This document shows positions 1 through 8,419 of a stretch of DNA of 64,000 nt, in pieces. Numbering within the stretch: position 1 is the first letter of the stretch; each line of letters opens with the position of its first letter. Source of the stretch: Actinokineospora alba (GTDB lineage: Bacteria > Actinomycetota > Actinomycetes > Mycobacteriales > Pseudonocardiaceae); assembly GCF_004362515.1 (NCBI RefSeq), contig NZ_SNXU01000001.1, forward strand, positions 62,001-126,000, written 5' to 3'. The position numbers and the translations under genes are program-made. A model generated the notes under the pieces. It did not search any database, was not told the origin of the DNA, and saw nothing but the letters and a program-made list of their open reading frames with translations.

Positions 1-831
1 CACGGACGTCGTGTGGTGCGGCGCGATGAACGGCGGAAGGGTGATCAGCGGTGACTCCGCGGCCAGGTCGCCGGAGACGGAGTGGATGGCGGTGACTTCA
101 AGGGCTTGCTCCCGGGCCAGTGGGGGCAGCAGACCTGGGAGTCGTTTGGCGAGCATGGTCTTGCCCGTGCCGGGTGGTCCGGCGAGCAGCAGGTTGTGCC
201 CACCGGCCGCCGCGACCTCGAGAGCCCACCGGGCCTCGGGCTGGCCGAGCACGTCGGCGAGATCCGGCGGCGCGGCCCCGGTGTCGGCGGTGAGCGGCTC
301 GGGCCGGGCCAGCTCACCCTCGCCGCGAGCCCAGGCGAGGACGTCGGTGAGGCTGTCGGCTCCGTAGACCTCCAGGCCGCCGACCAGCGACGCTTCCGCC
401 ATGGCGGCCGTGGGCACAATGGCCCGACGCAACCCGGACCGGCGAGCCGCGAGCATGCACGGCAGGACACCCCGGACCGTGCGCAGCCTGCCGTCGAGCG
501 CGAGTTCGCCGAGGAGGACGGTGCCCAGCAGCAATTCCGGCGGTGCCTTGCGGTCGGCGACCAGGACGGACAGCGCGAGCGCGAGGTCGTAGCCGGAGCC
601 GCCCTTGGGGAGGGCGGCGGGTGAGAGGCCGAGGGTGACCAGTTGGTCGGGCCACTGCAGCCCACTGTTGCGCACGGCGGCGCGAACCCGGTCCTTGGCT
701 TCGTTGAGGGAGGCGTCGGGGAGGCCGACGATGGTGGTTTTGGGTTTGCCGCCACCGATATCGGCCTCGATCTCGACGGTGATCCCGTCGACGCCGAACA
801 GGGCGATCGACCACGCGCGGGCAAGGACCAT
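1..831 (-). CDS. comM: YifB/ComM Mg-chelatase-like AAA+ ATPase, N-terminal part (runs off window)
   Basis: This is the first 277 codons of a YifB/ComM family ATPase; the 3' end lies beyond base 1. The N-terminal domain reads MVLARAWSIALFGVDGITVE, followed by VGLPD near residue 35, typical of the family. A Walker A motif GPPGTGKT lies near residue 218. ComM is known as a hexameric helicase that helps branch migration during integration of transformed DNA; its role in actinomycetes is less clear. The ATG (829-831) overlaps the TGA of the preceding small ORF as TGATG, so translation is probably coupled. The usual downstream partner dprA would lie outside the window. Family assignment is secure, function is inferred. 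Confidence 0.93.
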   Translation of the reverse strand, partial: MVLARAWSIALFGVDGITVEIEADIGGGKPKTTIVGLPDASLNEAKDRVRAAVRNSGLQWPDQLVTLGLSPAALPKGGSGYDLALALSVLVADRKAPPELLLGTVLLGELALDGRLRTVRGVLPCMLAARRSGLRRAIVPTAAMAEASLVGGLEVYGADSLTDVLAWARGEGELARPEPLTADTGAAPPDLADVLGQPEARWALEVAAAGGHNLLLAGPPGTGKTMLAKRLPGLLPPLAREQALEVTAIHSVSGDLAAESPLITLPPFIAPHHTTSV

Positions 832-1223
832 CAGGCCACGCCCCCAAGGGACGAAGAAGGCGGAACCGCACTGTGCGAGGCGAAGCTCAGCTGCGCATGG
901 GACGAGCCGGCGGCAGCAAGAGAGGCCTGGGCCGGGCGGGCGACGGTGGAGTAAGGGGCGGTAGTGGGCGGTGAGGCGAAGGCGGCAGGTGACCGAATGA
1001 CGGTCGACGGAACCGCGTCGAGCAGCGGCGCGGCCAGGGCGACGGCCGCAGACGGCACCCGAGCGGAGGGCGTTGGGGTGGCGGCAGCAGGGATCGAGGC
1101 AGCGGGGGTGAAGCGAGTCGGGGTGAGGACGGTGCGGCCGGAAGGAGCGGGTACGGGTCGGACCGTGATGGGAAGGGCGGTAGTGGAACCGGCGTCCACG
1201 GTCATGGGCAAGCAGCCGCCCAT
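831..1223 (-). CDS. 130-aa PAST-rich hypothetical protein between yraN and comM
   Basis: I recognise no family. The frame encodes 130 residues made almost only of Ala, Ser, Pro, Thr and Val, with no Lys or Glu and only two Asp, so it is probably disordered. There is no clear signal peptide or membrane helix. It is supported by its junctions: its ATG (1221-1223) overlaps the TGA of yraN as TGATG, and its TGA (831-833) overlaps the comM ATG in the same way. In many bacteria yraN and comM abut directly, so the ORF fills what would otherwise be a 390-bp gap. It could also be a non-functional spacer that simply stays open in high-GC DNA. Confidence 0.5.
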   Translation of the reverse strand: MGGCLPMTVDAGSTTALPITVRPVPAPSGRTVLTPTRFTPAASIPAAATPTPSARVPSAAVALAAPLLDAVPSTVIRSPAAFASPPTTAPYSTVARPAQASLAAAGSSHAQLSFASHSAVPPSSSLGGVA

Positions 1224-1579
1224 CAGAACGCCGCCTTGAGGTGGCGGATCTCCGGTGTCCCACCAGGCGTCCACAGCACCGACACGATGTCGAAGCGGGT
1301 TTCGCAGGGCAAGAGGCCGTGGTCTACCCGCCAGCGGGTGGCCAGGCGGCGGATTCGGGCGGCTTTGGCGTCCGTCACCGACTCGGTGGGGGTGCCGTAG
1401 GCGGTGGAGGTTCGGGTTTTGACCTCACAGACCACGAGCCGGGTGCGGTCGGTGAGGATCAGGTCCAGTTCGCCCTGGCGGCAGCGCCAGTTGCGGTCCA
1501 GCAGGACCAGGCCGGTGCTCTCCAGGTACCTGGCCGCGAGGACTTCGCCTTGGGCGCCTAGGTCGAGATGGGCGGGCAT
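1223..1579 (-). CDS. yraN: YraN (UPF0102) endonuclease-like protein
   Basis: 118 aa, full length for the UPF0102/YraN family, which has a restriction-endonuclease-like fold. The family core is visible: GAQGEVLAARYLE near the N-terminus, then GELDLI and VVCEVKTR, whose E, D and E-x-K residues correspond to the nuclease-like active site. Biological role is poorly defined, although linkage to comM and dprA suggests DNA processing. The ATG lies at 1577-1579. The stop codon overlaps the next ORF as TGATG, which implies translational coupling toward comM. Confidence 0.93.
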   Translation of the reverse strand: MPAHLDLGAQGEVLAARYLESTGLVLLDRNWRCRQGELDLILTDRTRLVVCEVKTRTSTAYGTPTESVTDAKAARIRRLATRWRVDHGLLPCETRFDIVSVLWTPGGTPEIRHLKAAF

Positions 1580-1725
1580 GGTGCTCCAGTCGGGATCGAG
1601 TGGTGTCGATCTCGACGGTGTCGCACCTCAGGGCCCGGCGGGAGTACCCGGTGCCTGCCTGTGGATTGGTGTGGACAGACCCGGAGAAGTCGATCTCCGG
1701 GTCACTTCTTTGTCGCCCGCTTGTG

Positions 1726-2049
1726 TTAGGTGCCGAAGGGGCCGTCTTCGGGCAGCCGGAGGTCCGGCTTGTCGAGTTCCTCGACGTTGACGTCCTTGAA
1801 GGTGATCACCCGGACGTTCTTCACGAACCTCGCGGGCCGGTACATGTCCCACACCCAGGCGTCGGACATGCGTACTTCGAAATAGACCTCGCCGTCGGCG
1901 TCGCGTACTTGGACGTCGACGCCGTTGGCCAGGTAGAAACGTCGCTCGGTTTCCACCACGTAGGCGAACTGTCCGACGATGTCGCGGTACTCCCGGTAGA
2001 GCGACAGCTCCATCTCGGTCTCGTACTTCTCGAGATCCTCCGCGCTCAT
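1726..2049 (-). CDS. DUF2469 family protein
   Basis: 107 aa, beginning MSAEDLEKYETEMELSLYRE. This small acidic protein is conserved in actinobacteria next to rnhB (the Rv2901c type) and has no assigned function. An in-frame extension to 2130 exists, but the ATG at 2047-2049 matches the conserved start of the family. The middle reads FAYVVETERRFYLANGVDV, a family hallmark. It follows rnhB by 34 bp on the same strand and so probably sits in the lepB-rnhB operon. No signal peptide or membrane segment is seen. Confidence 0.9.
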   Translation of the reverse strand: MSAEDLEKYETEMELSLYREYRDIVGQFAYVVETERRFYLANGVDVQVRDADGEVYFEVRMSDAWVWDMYRPARFVKNVRVITFKDVNVEELDKPDLRLPEDGPFGT

Positions 2050-2083
2050 GTGCCGCGCGCCCCTCCTGGTCGTGATGTCCCGC

Positions 2084-2821
2084 TCACTGCGGTGGTCCAC
2101 CATTCTGAACCACGGCGGCCGCGGCCACACTCAGCGCCACCCGGTGTGGCGCGCGCAGGCCGTGGGTCAGCCCCGCCGCGGCTACGTTGGCGAAGGACCA
2201 CCGGTGCTCGTGGCTTGGTCCGTGCTCTTCCAACGCGGCGGTGTGGATGCCGGTGCAGTAACCCTTGTGAACATCGAATCGGTACTGCGGCAACTGCTCG
2301 TGCAAGTCCTCCATGATGCGGTCCCGGGTGACTTTCGCCAAGACCGACGCCGCCGCGACGCACGCCGCGGCCTGGTCGCCCTTGAGCACCGGCACGCTCG
2401 GGGCCGTCAGGCCCGGCACGCGGAAGCCGTCGACCAGCACGTACCCGGGGTGGGTGCCGAGCCGGGCGACGGCGCGCCGCATGCCCTCGATGTTGGCGAC
2501 GTGCACGCCCATCCGGTCGACCTCGGCGGTCGGCACGACGACGACCGCGTAATCGACCGCGCGCTTCTTGACCAGGTCGAACATCTTGTCGCGCGCCGCC
2601 GCCGTCATCAGCTTGGAGTCGGTCAGCCCGTCGAGCCGGTCGGCGTCGCCGGGGCGCAGCACGCAGGAGGCGATGACCAGCGGGCCCGCGCACGCGCCGC
2701 GACCCGCCTCGTCGACGCCCGCCACCGGGCCCAGGCCGCGGCGGTGCAACGCGGCCTGCAGGCTCCAGTTGCCCGCGTCGCGGCGGACCACGGCGCGGGG
2801 TGGGCGCAGGAAAGCGGTCAT
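2084..2821 (-). CDS. rnhB: Ribonuclease HII
   Basis: 245 aa. It removes RNA from RNA-DNA hybrids, including single misincorporated ribonucleotides. The catalytic motif GVDEAGRGACAGP gives D37 and E38; TDSKL, VLVDGF and KGDQ follow in family order, and the C-terminal half carries YRFDVHKGY. The ATG (2819-2821) overlaps the TGA of the upstream lepB as ATGA, which fixes the start at MTAFLRPP rather than the longer frame to 2962. The length fits actinobacterial RNase HII. It is co-transcribed with the signal peptidase genes, as in other actinomycetes. Confidence 0.96.
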   Translation of the reverse strand: MTAFLRPPRAVVRRDAGNWSLQAALHRRGLGPVAGVDEAGRGACAGPLVIASCVLRPGDADRLDGLTDSKLMTAAARDKMFDLVKKRAVDYAVVVVPTAEVDRMGVHVANIEGMRRAVARLGTHPGYVLVDGFRVPGLTAPSVPVLKGDQAAACVAAASVLAKVTRDRIMEDLHEQLPQYRFDVHKGYCTGIHTAALEEHGPSHEHRWSFANVAAAGLTHGLRAPHRVALSVAAAAVVQNGGPPQ

Positions 2822-3654
2822 CGGGGCCTCACCAGGGTGCGCACGCGCCGACCCAGCCACAGCGTCGGCCACGCCGCCGCGATGCCCAGTCCCGCCGGAA
2901 TCCCGGTTTGCCACGCGGGCGCGGACAGCGCCTGCGAGTGGTGGTCGCCGACGCCCTGCCACCGCGACGGCGGCAGGATGATCGCCCGCACCTTGCCGAT
3001 CACGTTGTCCACCGGCACCAGTCCGTTCCCGCCGCCACCGCCCTGGCTGCGCGAGTCACCCGAGTTGTTGCGGTTGTCGCCCATCACGAACAGCATGCCC
3101 TGCGGAACCGTGATCGGACCGAACTGCGCCTGCTTGGGATCGCCCATGGAGGTGTCCCAGAAAATGTACGGCTCATCGAGGGGCTTCCCGTTGACAAGCA
3201 CCCGGTTCTGCTCGTCACAGCACTCGATCGTCTGACCGCCCACCGCGGCGATCCGCTTGACGACGTCGTCCTCGTCGGGCGCCGCAAGCCCGAACAGCCC
3301 GCCGATGCTCTCCAGCCAGCTCACCACGACGTTGTCCGACCGCGAGGAGGTGAACTCCGGGCGGTTCCAGGTGGCGGGCCGCTTGAACACGACGACCTCG
3401 CCTGCCTCCGGCTCACCGAAGGTGTAGACGAGCTTGTCGACCAAGACCCGGTCGCCGTAGCACCCCGGGCAGCCGTGCAGCGTCTGCTCCATCGAGGCCG
3501 AGGGGATCACGAAGACCCGGGCGAGGAACGTCTGGATCAGGAACGTCAGAACCAGCGCGACCGCGATAAGGATCGGCAACTCCTGCCAGAAGGGCCGCTT
3601 CTTCTTGCTCTTGCGCGGTTTCGGCTCATCCTCGTCGAGGGGTTGGTCGGACAC
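2818..3654 (-). CDS. lepB: Type I signal peptidase, copy 1
   Basis: 278 aa, S26 family, membrane bound, removing signal peptides from exported proteins. A basic cytoplasmic start (KPRKSKKKR) precedes one membrane helix (about residues 27-45). Motif B VIPSASMEQTL places the catalytic serine at S54. The general-base lysine is K133 in DDVVKRIAAVGG, and GDNRNNSGDSR is box E. A second hydrophobic stretch near the C-terminus (GLGIAAAWPTLWLG) may anchor the end. A CPGC pair follows the catalytic Ser region, and an ECCD motif lies in the middle. It is the last of three tandem lepB genes and overlaps rnhB by 4 bp. Confidence 0.95.
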   Translation of the reverse strand: MSDQPLDEDEPKPRKSKKKRPFWQELPILIAVALVLTFLIQTFLARVFVIPSASMEQTLHGCPGCYGDRVLVDKLVYTFGEPEAGEVVVFKRPATWNRPEFTSSRSDNVVVSWLESIGGLFGLAAPDEDDVVKRIAAVGGQTIECCDEQNRVLVNGKPLDEPYIFWDTSMGDPKQAQFGPITVPQGMLFVMGDNRNNSGDSRSQGGGGGNGLVPVDNVIGKVRAIILPPSRWQGVGDHHSQALSAPAWQTGIPAGLGIAAAWPTLWLGRRVRTLVRPR

Positions 3655-3663
3655 CGATCAAGC

Positions 3664-4599
3664 CTACCGGGGAGCCGAGCGACCACCGGCGGTGAGCATG
3701 CCCCGCACCCGGCGTCCCAGCCACAGCGTCGGCCATGCCGCCGCGATGCCCAGCCCCGCCGGAATCCCGGTCTGCCACGCGGGAGCCGAGAGCGCCTGCT
3801 GCGGGTTGTGGTCGCCGATGCCCTGCCAGCGCGACGGCGGCAGGATGATCGCGCGGGCCTTGCCGATGATGTTGTCGACCGGGACGAACCCGTTGACTCC
3901 ACCGCCGCCCTGCGAGCGCGAGTCGCGCGAGTTGTTGCGGTTGTCGCCCATCACGAACACCATGCCCTGCGGGACGGTGATCTTCGCGAACACGTCCTGC
4001 TGGGCGTCCGGCGCGGGCATGTAGCGGTACGGCTCGTCGAGAGACTTGCCGTCGACCCTGACACGGTTCTGGTCGTCGCAGCACTCGATGGTCTGGCCCG
4101 CGACGGCGACGACGCGCTTGACGACGTCGTCCTCGCTCGGTTCGACCATGCCGAACTGCGAGCCGATGTCCTCGATCCACGCGACCAGCGCGTTGCTTGA
4201 CCGGTTGTTGCCGCCGTGCTGGTCCCAGGTCGACGGACGCTCGAAGACCACCACGTCGCCCGGCTTCGGGTCGTTGAAGTAGTAGACGACCTTGTCGACC
4301 AGCACACGGTCGCCCGTGCAGCCCGTGCACCCGTGCAGGGTGCGTTCCATCGACTCGGACGGGATGACGAACACCCGCGCGATGAAGGTCTGGATGAGGA
4401 AGGTGAGGACCAGGGCGACCGCGATCAGGATCGGCACCTCGACCCAGAAGGACCGCTTCTTCTTGGCCCTACCAGCCTGCTCGCCCGATTCGGGCTGATC
4501 CGACTCCTGCATGTCCGGCTCCTGAGTGCCCGGATCGTCGACGGCGAGATTCTCGGCGCCGCGTCCATCCCCTGGCACGGCACCGTGTGCGTCCGACAA
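3664..4599 (-). CDS. lepB: Type I signal peptidase, copy 2
   Basis: 311 aa, S26 signal peptidase. An acidic N-terminal tail of about 45 residues precedes a basic RAKKKR and one membrane helix. The catalytic serine is S83 (VIPSESMERTL), the lysine is K161 (DDVVKRVVAVAG), and box E is GDNRNNSRDSR. It closely resembles copy 1: the last ~35 residues are almost the same, and so is the DNA (2850-2935 against 3715-3800). This points to recent duplication or gene conversion. The gap to copy 1 is 9 bp. Multiple lepB genes in this position are known in Streptomyces (sipW-Z), where the paralogues differ in substrate preference. Confidence 0.95.
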   Translation of the reverse strand: MSDAHGAVPGDGRGAENLAVDDPGTQEPDMQESDQPESGEQAGRAKKKRSFWVEVPILIAVALVLTFLIQTFIARVFVIPSESMERTLHGCTGCTGDRVLVDKVVYYFNDPKPGDVVVFERPSTWDQHGGNNRSSNALVAWIEDIGSQFGMVEPSEDDVVKRVVAVAGQTIECCDDQNRVRVDGKSLDEPYRYMPAPDAQQDVFAKITVPQGMVFVMGDNRNNSRDSRSQGGGGVNGFVPVDNIIGKARAIILPPSRWQGIGDHNPQQALSAPAWQTGIPAGLGIAAAWPTLWLGRRVRGMLTAGGRSAPR

Positions 4600-6024
4600 C
4601 TAATCAGCCTTCCGTGATGTGAGAGCGATCTTCGCGCGACGGCCGATCCACAGCACCGGCCACGCGGCGGCCACGCCGAGACCGGCCGGGATCCCCTGCT
4701 GCCACGCCGCCGCCGCCAGGTCCGCGTCCCCTTGGGGGTTGTGGTCGCCGACACCGCGCCAGCGCGATGGCGGAAGCACGATGTAGCGAGCCTTGCCGAT
4801 GACCTTGCCGAGCGGGACAACGCCGCGGATGCCGCCGCCACCCTGGAACCGGGAGTCGGAGGAGTTGCCGCGGTTGTCACCCATCACCCACAGCGTGCCC
4901 TCGGGCACCGTAACGCGAGCGAACTGCTGGCGCTCGTCGGGACCGCCGTGCTCCCAGTACACATAGGGCTCGTCGAGGGGCTTGCCGTCGACCAGCACGC
5001 GGTTCTGCTCGTCGCAGCACTCGACGGTCTGGCCGCCGACGGCGATGACCCGCTTGACGAAGTCGCGCTCGTCGGGCGGGGCCACCCCGATCAGCGAACC
5101 CATGTACTGCAGGCCGCGGACCAGCGGGTTGTCCGACCGCTTGTCGCGGATGTCGTTCTCGGTCCAGGTGTTCGGACCCTGGAAGACGACCACGTCGCCC
5201 GGGCTGGGGTCGCGGAAGTCGTAGACGATCTTGTCGACGAACACCCGGTCGCCGGTGCACCCGGGGCAGCCGTGCAGCGTCTGCTCCATCGAGCCGGACG
5301 GGATGGAATACACCCGACCGATGAAGTGCTGGATCGCGAAGGTGAGGAGCAGGGCCACCCCGGCGAGGACGAGCAGCTCGCGCCAGAGCGGCTGCTTGCG
5401 CGGCGGCCTGCGGTGCTTGCCCTGCCTGCGCCTGCGCTCCTCGTCGGTCTCCTCGGCGTCCGCCTCGGGCTCGGGCTCTGGCTTGCGCGGAACCGACGGC
5501 TTGGCGGCGGGCTCGGCCTTCGGCGGCACCACCGGCTTGGGCGGGACCACGGGCTTGGGCGGAAGCGTCGGCGCGGGTGCCTCGACCTTGGGGATGAGCT
5601 CGGTCTCGGCGTCAACGGGGCGACGCGCGATGCGCTCGGTGACGTGCGTGTCCGGCGGCGGCGCGTCGAGCCTGCGGGAAATCTGCTCGGTCACCTGGGT
5701 GGACACACCGGGGACCGGCGGCTTCGGCGGCTCTTCGGGCAGCGGCGGGAGGGTTTCCTCCGGCAGCGGCGTGCCGAACCAGAACTCGGGACTGACTGAC
5801 TGCGGGCCCGAAGGCGGCGTCTCGGCGGCGCGTCGGATCGGCTCGGTGTAGGCGATCTCGGGAACCGCGGTGCCGTTGACCTTGGTGCCGTTGACCCGCT
5901 TGGCGCTCACCGGAGCCCCGTTGGTCTGGCCATGACGCTGGTCCGCCGTCTCCCCCTGGAAATGCCCGACGTGTGCCGCGCCTTCAGCAGGCAGCGGCAC
6001 ACGGCGGGAGGAACGGTCGACCAC
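4600..6024 (-). CDS. lepB: Type I signal peptidase, copy 3, with long proline-rich N-terminal tail
   Basis: 474 aa, much longer than the family's usual 200-300. Residues 1-210 form a cytoplasmic tail rich in Pro, Glu and Lys (repeats such as PPKPVVPPKPVVPPK), then RRRRQGKHRRPPRK, one membrane helix and the peptidase domain. The catalytic serine is S245 (SIPSGSMEQTL), the lysine K324 (RDFVKRVIAVGG), and box E is GDNRGNSSDSR. The start is a GTG at 6022-6024; a GTG at 5910 is also possible and would shorten the tail to about 170 residues. It is the first lepB after rplS, 36 bp away. The tail is probably disordered and may interact with cytoplasmic partners. Confidence 0.92.
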   Translation of the reverse strand: MVDRSSRRVPLPAEGAAHVGHFQGETADQRHGQTNGAPVSAKRVNGTKVNGTAVPEIAYTEPIRRAAETPPSGPQSVSPEFWFGTPLPEETLPPLPEEPPKPPVPGVSTQVTEQISRRLDAPPPDTHVTERIARRPVDAETELIPKVEAPAPTLPPKPVVPPKPVVPPKAEPAAKPSVPRKPEPEPEADAEETDEERRRRQGKHRRPPRKQPLWRELLVLAGVALLLTFAIQHFIGRVYSIPSGSMEQTLHGCPGCTGDRVFVDKIVYDFRDPSPGDVVVFQGPNTWTENDIRDKRSDNPLVRGLQYMGSLIGVAPPDERDFVKRVIAVGGQTVECCDEQNRVLVDGKPLDEPYVYWEHGGPDERQQFARVTVPEGTLWVMGDNRGNSSDSRFQGGGGIRGVVPLGKVIGKARYIVLPPSRWRGVGDHNPQGDADLAAAAWQQGIPAGLGVAAAWPVLWIGRRAKIALTSRKAD

Positions 6025-6060
6025 GCACGCCAGCGTACGTGAGCCGGTGTGCTGAGCGCG

Positions 6061-6420
6061 TCAGGAAGCGGTCTGAGGCTCGCGCTTCTCCTTGATCTTC
6101 GCGGCCTTGCCGCGCAGCTCACGGAGGTAGTACAGCTTGGCGCGCCGGACGTCGCCGCGCTTGGCGACCTCGATCTCGGCGATGTTGGGAGTGTGCACCG
6201 GGAAGGTGCGCTCCACGCCGACACCGAACGACACCTTGCGAACGGTGAAGGTCTCGCGGATCCCGCCACCCTGGCGACGGATGACGACGCCCTGGAACAC
6301 CTGGACACGAGTACGAGTGCCCTCGATGACGCGGACGTGGACCTTCAGCGTGTCACCCGGGCGGAAGTCCGGGATGTCGGAACGCAGCGACTTGGCGTCC
6401 AGGGCATCCAGGGTGTTCAT
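6061..6420 (-). CDS. rplS: 50S ribosomal protein bL19
   Basis: 119 aa, full length. bL19 lies at the interface of the ribosomal subunits. Family signatures are visible: FRPGDTLKVHVRVIEG, RVQVFQGVVIRRQG and VERTFPVHTPNIAEIEV. The ATG at 6418-6420 is chosen because the frame upstream carries only shadow sequence. It stands between trmD and lepB, the standard actinobacterial order. The 142-bp gap to trmD holds only a weak GC hairpin around 6474-6487 (GGCGG-CAAG-CCGCC). Confidence 0.97.
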   Translation of the reverse strand: MNTLDALDAKSLRSDIPDFRPGDTLKVHVRVIEGTRTRVQVFQGVVIRRQGGGIRETFTVRKVSFGVGVERTFPVHTPNIAEIEVAKRGDVRRAKLYYLRELRGKAAKIKEKREPQTAS

Positions 6421-6562
6421 CGGTAGTCCGTCCTCGTCAATTCGGAGATGTTCGTTCGTCGCTCCCGGCCGCAGGCGGCAAGCCGCCGATGTGTCCAGCC
6501 TGGGAGTGGGCTTGTGAGGTGCGCGCTCGGGAAGACCCGGACGCGACAACTCAGGAAGTATG

Positions 6563-7342
6563 TCAGACGGGATCGTCGGACCGGAAATCGCCCCCTGGCG
6601 GGGCCTGCCGCAGCCGCTCGAGCAGAGCCCGGTCGTGCTTGTCCAGCGACTCGGCGGGCAGGGCCGCGAGCAGGTCGGGCCGACGCTCGAAGGTGCGCTC
6701 GATCGCCTGGTCACGGCGCCAGCGGTCGATCGCCTTGTGGTTGCCCGAGCGCAGCACGTCAGGCACCGCGCGGTCGCGCCAGACCTCGGGCCGCGTGTAG
6801 CTCGGGCCCTCCAGCAGGCCATCGGAGAACGAGTCCTGCTCGGCTGAGAGCGGGTTGCCCAGGACGCCGGGCAGCAGCCGGGCCACCGCCTCGACCATGA
6901 CCATGACCGCGACCTCGCCGCCGACCAGCACGTAGTCGCCGATGGAGACCTCGTCGACCCGCATCCGGGTCGAGGCGTCGTCGATGACGCGCTGGTCGAT
7001 GCCCTCGTAGCGGCCGCAGGCGAACACCAGCCGCGACTCGCCGGCGTATTCATGGGCCATGGCCTGGGTGAACGGCCTGCCCGCCGGGGTGGGCACGACC
7101 AGCCGGGGCGGCTCGCCCGCGCACACCTCGTCGAGCGCCTCACCCCAGACCTGGGGCTTCATCACCATGCCGGGACCGCCGCCGTAGGGGCTGTCGTCGA
7201 CGCCCTTGTGCACGTCGTAGGTCCAGCGACGCAGGTCGTGGACGTCGAGGCTGAGCAGGCCGCGCTCGATGGCCCGGCCCAGCAGCGCGCCGCGCAGGGG
7301 GTCGAGGTACTCGGGAAAGATCGTGACAATGTCGATCCGCAC
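6563..7342 (-). CDS. trmD: tRNA (guanine-N1)-methyltransferase TrmD
   Basis: 259 aa. It methylates G37 of tRNAs reading CNN codons, which prevents +1 frameshifting. It starts MRIDIVTIFPEYLDPL with a GTG (7340-7342). The SPOUT knot motifs are present: SPYGGGPGMVM, then ACGRYEGIDQR and EVSIGDYVLVGGE, followed by VLGNPLSAEQDSF. The C-terminal domain continues to SDDPV. The order rimM-trmD-rplS is universal, but here two extra genes separate rimM from trmD. Confidence 0.97.
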   Translation of the reverse strand: MRIDIVTIFPEYLDPLRGALLGRAIERGLLSLDVHDLRRWTYDVHKGVDDSPYGGGPGMVMKPQVWGEALDEVCAGEPPRLVVPTPAGRPFTQAMAHEYAGESRLVFACGRYEGIDQRVIDDASTRMRVDEVSIGDYVLVGGEVAVMVMVEAVARLLPGVLGNPLSAEQDSFSDGLLEGPSYTRPEVWRDRAVPDVLRSGNHKAIDRWRRDQAIERTFERRPDLLAALPAESLDKHDRALLERLRQAPPGGDFRSDDPV

Positions 7343-7351
7343 CGCAGAAGG

Positions 7352-8419
7352 CTAGCCGCGCGTCTCCAGGCGCTGCGCGATGGCCGGGACCAGGTCGAGG
7401 AAGAGGTGCTCGAACCAGCGCATCAGCCCGCCGGGCAGGTCCAGCGGCGGCACCGGCATCGTGGCGCGCGCGTATTCCTGCTCTATGACCGGCCACAGGG
7501 CGTCCCAACGCTGACCGGACGGCGGGTGCCCGCTCGGCGCGGGCGGGTAGCCCACGACCTTGAGCTCGCCGTCGAGTTCGTGCAGCACCAGGTCGAGCAG
7601 CAGGAAGTACAGCGGCCCGGTGGCGGCGGCCGCGGCGGCGAGGCCGTGCCTGCGGACGAACTGGGGGTCCGTTTCGGCGGCGGCGGCCAGCCACTGCTCG
7701 GTGAGGACCAGTTGGGCGCCGAGGCGGTCGGCTTCGAACTCGTCCTCAACCGACCGGGTGTGGACCTCGACCTTGGAATCCACCGAGGTCAGCGTGGTGC
7801 GGCCGACCGGGGCGTGCTTGGCGACGATGTGGCCGTACTCGTGGCCGATGGCGAACCGCACCGACGCGTTGACCAGCAAGTCCAGCATCACCTCGCGGTG
7901 GCCGGTGAGCGGGGGCAGCGGCGCGGACCGCCACGGGTCGCCGTAGCGCAGGTGCGCGGCGAAGACGTCGGCCAGCGCGGCGAGCGTCTGCGGCCGGTCC
8001 AGGATCGGCGGCTCGCCGAACATCTGGGCGGACATCATATTGATCTTGAGGGTGAGGAAGACCAGGCCCATCGCGCCGCTGCTCATCAGGATGAGGTCGC
8101 CGCCCGCGGCCGGGGTGGTCCAGGCGTTGAGGTCACCGAGCGGGTAGAGGCCGGTGACGATCCGGCGCGGGTCGAACGACAGGTTCAGCGAGTGCGCCGC
8201 AGTCTCGACTTCCTCGACCCGGCGGTCCAGCGTGTCCTGCGCGGAGCTGAGCCTGCGCAGCGGCTCGGCGACGTGGTCTTCGGTGGCGGCGAGCAGGGCC
8301 CCGATGCGCTCGGCGGTGTTGTGCCCGCCCACGGCGGGGCCGATCAGCCTGCCGCTGAACCCGTCCCGCTGCACCAGCGCGAGATAGGTCGTGACCAGCT
8401 TCCTGGACCGCGTGCTCAT
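7352..8419 (-). CDS. Putative cytosolic HEXXH zinc metallopeptidase-like protein
   Basis: 355 aa with no signal peptide or convincing membrane helix. Residues 191-202 contain IGHEYGHIVAKH, an HEXXH zinc motif (H193, E194, H197). Residues 225-233 (EDEFEADRLG) match the downstream E-x-x-A-D-x-x-G motif that supplies the third ligand in M48-like gluzincins, probably E227. The rest is not recognisable to me; an Ala-rich helical segment follows near residue 265. The gene sits between rimM and trmD, 9 bp before trmD. Its ATG overlaps the stop of a 44-aa ORF as ATGA. A peptidase or peptide-modifying role is inference. Confidence 0.7.
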   Translation of the reverse strand: MSTRSRKLVTTYLALVQRDGFSGRLIGPAVGGHNTAERIGALLAATEDHVAEPLRRLSSAQDTLDRRVEEVETAAHSLNLSFDPRRIVTGLYPLGDLNAWTTPAAGGDLILMSSGAMGLVFLTLKINMMSAQMFGEPPILDRPQTLAALADVFAAHLRYGDPWRSAPLPPLTGHREVMLDLLVNASVRFAIGHEYGHIVAKHAPVGRTTLTSVDSKVEVHTRSVEDEFEADRLGAQLVLTEQWLAAAAETDPQFVRRHGLAAAAAATGPLYFLLLDLVLHELDGELKVVGYPPAPSGHPPSGQRWDALWPVIEQEYARATMPVPPLDLPGGLMRWFEHLFLDLVPAIAQRLETRG

